This document shows, piece by piece, positions 63,148 to 64,000 of a stretch of DNA of 64,000 nt. Position numbers and translations under genes: made by a program. The DNA comes from Runella sp. SP2 (GTDB lineage Bacteria > Bacteroidota > Bacteroidia > Cytophagales > Spirosomataceae): contig NZ_CP031030.1 in NCBI RefSeq assembly GCF_003711225.1, positions 3,968,001 through 4,032,000 of the forward strand. Reading direction: 5' to 3'. How positions within the stretch are numbered: the first letter of the stretch is position 1; every line of letters starts with the position of its first letter. The notes under the pieces are model-generated. The model was not told the origin of the DNA, did no database searches, and worked only from the letters and a program-made list of their open reading frames with translations.

Positions 63148-63792
63148 TTATTGTTTTGCGGGGATTTTGGCTTTGGCGTCCTCAAACACCTTTTTCTTCG
63201 TTTCTAGGTCTGTTTGTGACGTTGCTACATCTTTCTGATTGATTTCTAAATCTTTCTTGAGATTAGCGAGCTCTTTTTCAGTTTTTTCAATGTCTTTTTT
63301 GAGTGATTCACCTTTGCGAGTTAGTTTAGAAAACGATTTTTCGGACTCTTTCATGGCTTCTTCTGCCACGCGAGCATCATCATACAAAATGGCATCTTCG
63401 GCAAATTTCTTCAAAAATGACTCAGCTTCTGCGTAGCCTTTGGTGCCTTGTGTCACGTACGAACCATTTCCCAAATCCAAGTAAATAAATACTTGTGAAA
63501 GCCCTTTCTTAGACGAAACTTGGCTCGACAAATTAATGGGCGACGACGAAACACTGCTGATATTAGCCGACGGTGCCCGATACACGCCTCCGCGAGAGCT
63601 ACTGACTTTGCCGTATTGCTTCAAATACGACTCCCAGTACTGACCCAAGTATTTTTCTTCAATTTTGGTTGTGACATACAGCCCTTCAAAAGTGGACTTG
63701 TCAATGTCTTGTTTACCTGGCAATACTGTCTGTGCTTGTGTTGAGTAATTAGCCAACCAGGCCAAAATAGCTACTATTAGTACTTTTTTCAT
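63148..63792 (-). CDS. Secreted coiled-coil protein of unknown function (214 aa)
   Basis: The start is set at the ATG at 63790-63792 because it gives a clean signal peptide (MKKVLIVAILAWLANYSTQA) and an upstream in-frame extension has none. A Ser/Val-rich middle (about 75-105, SSRGGVYRAPSANISSVSSS) precedes a long coiled coil (about 140-205, KSFSKLTRKGESLKKDIEKT; ELANLKKDLEINQKDVATSQ). I do not recognise the family. It is probably periplasmic or surface-exposed. Confidence 0.75.
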   Translation of the reverse strand: MKKVLIVAILAWLANYSTQAQTVLPGKQDIDKSTFEGLYVTTKIEEKYLGQYWESYLKQYGKVSSSRGGVYRAPSANISSVSSSPINLSSQVSSKKGLSQVFIYLDLGNGSYVTQGTKGYAEAESFLKKFAEDAILYDDARVAEEAMKESEKSFSKLTRKGESLKKDIEKTEKELANLKKDLEINQKDVATSQTDLETKKKVFEDAKAKIPAKQ

Positions 63793-63797
63793 TGTTT

Positions 63798-63852
63798 TCG
63801 TATGTTTCTGTTGTGACGCAAAGTACAGGCTTTTTGTCACGATTTCATACGA
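63798..63852. promoter_or_regulatory. Nested inverted repeats upstream of the coiled-coil protein gene
   Basis: TCGTATG (63798-63804) pairs with CATACGA (63846-63852), and inside it GTGAC (63813-63817) pairs with GTCAC (63836-63840). On the minus strand TACTTTG (near 63821-63827) could be part of a promoter for the 63148-63792 gene. The symmetry suggests a regulator site. Confidence 0.35.
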
Positions 63853-63961
63853 TTAAAATCATTTTCTATACTGAGTGTCGAGCTATTTTTATCGAACGTT
63901 AGAAGTTACGGCCGTAAGTATCTACCTTTACTTCAAAATTAAATTCTCTAAACCTCCATTA

Positions 63962-64000
63962 ATGATTGTGAATCCTGCTAAAAAAATTCGTTTCGTTAAC
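63962..64000 (+). CDS. Start of an unidentified gene, cut by the window edge
   Basis: Thirteen codons are visible from the ATG at 63962, reading MIVNPAKKIRFVN. The basic KKIRFVN opening resembles the N-terminus of Bacteroidetes fatty-acid desaturases, but thirteen residues are too few to be sure. An upstream gap of about 170 bp leaves room for its promoter. Confidence 0.35.
   Translation, partial: MIVNPAKKIRFVN

Overview
The window looks like a chromosomal segment of a gliding, polysaccharide-degrading Bacteroidota, most likely a Cytophagales/Spirosomataceae member of the Runella type. The reasons are two giant proteins ending in type IX secretion (T9SS) sorting domains, one protein with a gliding-motility-type (type B) C-terminus, tandem SusC/SusD pairs, a one-protein hybrid two-component regulator, and moderate GC. 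The genus is an inference from gene style only. No rRNA, tRNA, CRISPR array, insertion sequence or prophage was seen.

Region 1 (1-22468, all minus strand) alternates membrane-bound regulators with giant surface proteins. In order of transcription it holds: an AraC/TolB-like/TPR regulator; a 1732-aa T9SS surface protein; a TPR/transmembrane/HTH regulator; a 62-aa membrane protein 3 nt ahead of a 3832-aa T9SS adhesin-like protein; and a second AraC/TolB/TPR regulator cut by the window edge. The two surface genes share a 3' end of about 1.98 kb. Direct-repeat clusters lie upstream of both, and strong hairpin terminators separate the units. This is the least conventional part of the window.

Region 2 (22790-39616, plus strand) is a polysaccharide utilization locus matching the core xylan utilization system of Bacteroidetes: susC-susD-susC-susD, a DUF1735-type lipoprotein, a GH10 xylanase lipoprotein with a module inserted in its catalytic domain, then a hybrid two-component sensor/regulator. 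Together they would bind xylan at the surface, cut it, import oligosaccharides through the two TonB-dependent channels, and sense the products.

Region 3 (39628-45844, minus) is a heavy-metal RND efflux operon of CzcCBA type with a trailing DUF2490 gene. Region 4 (46003-50930) has an amino-acid permease, a DinB-like protein, a sialate O-acetylesterase-type esterase and an odd homing-endonuclease-like protein. Region 5 (51022-55269, plus) is a run of SDR oxidoreductase, ROK sugar kinase, SIS-domain isomerase, GNAT acetyltransferase and a MetE-like methyltransferase. Region 6 (55314-64000) holds a HigBA-type toxin-antitoxin pair, a 3-methyladenine DNA glycosylase, a T9SS type-B protein, a SNF2 helicase, an AraC regulator, a secreted coiled-coil protein and the first codons of one more gene.

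Two dispersed repeat types stand out. One is a 7-bp-period repeat found both between genes and inside three coding regions. The other is a family of short hairpins with a conserved CTYA loop and a covarying closing base pair.
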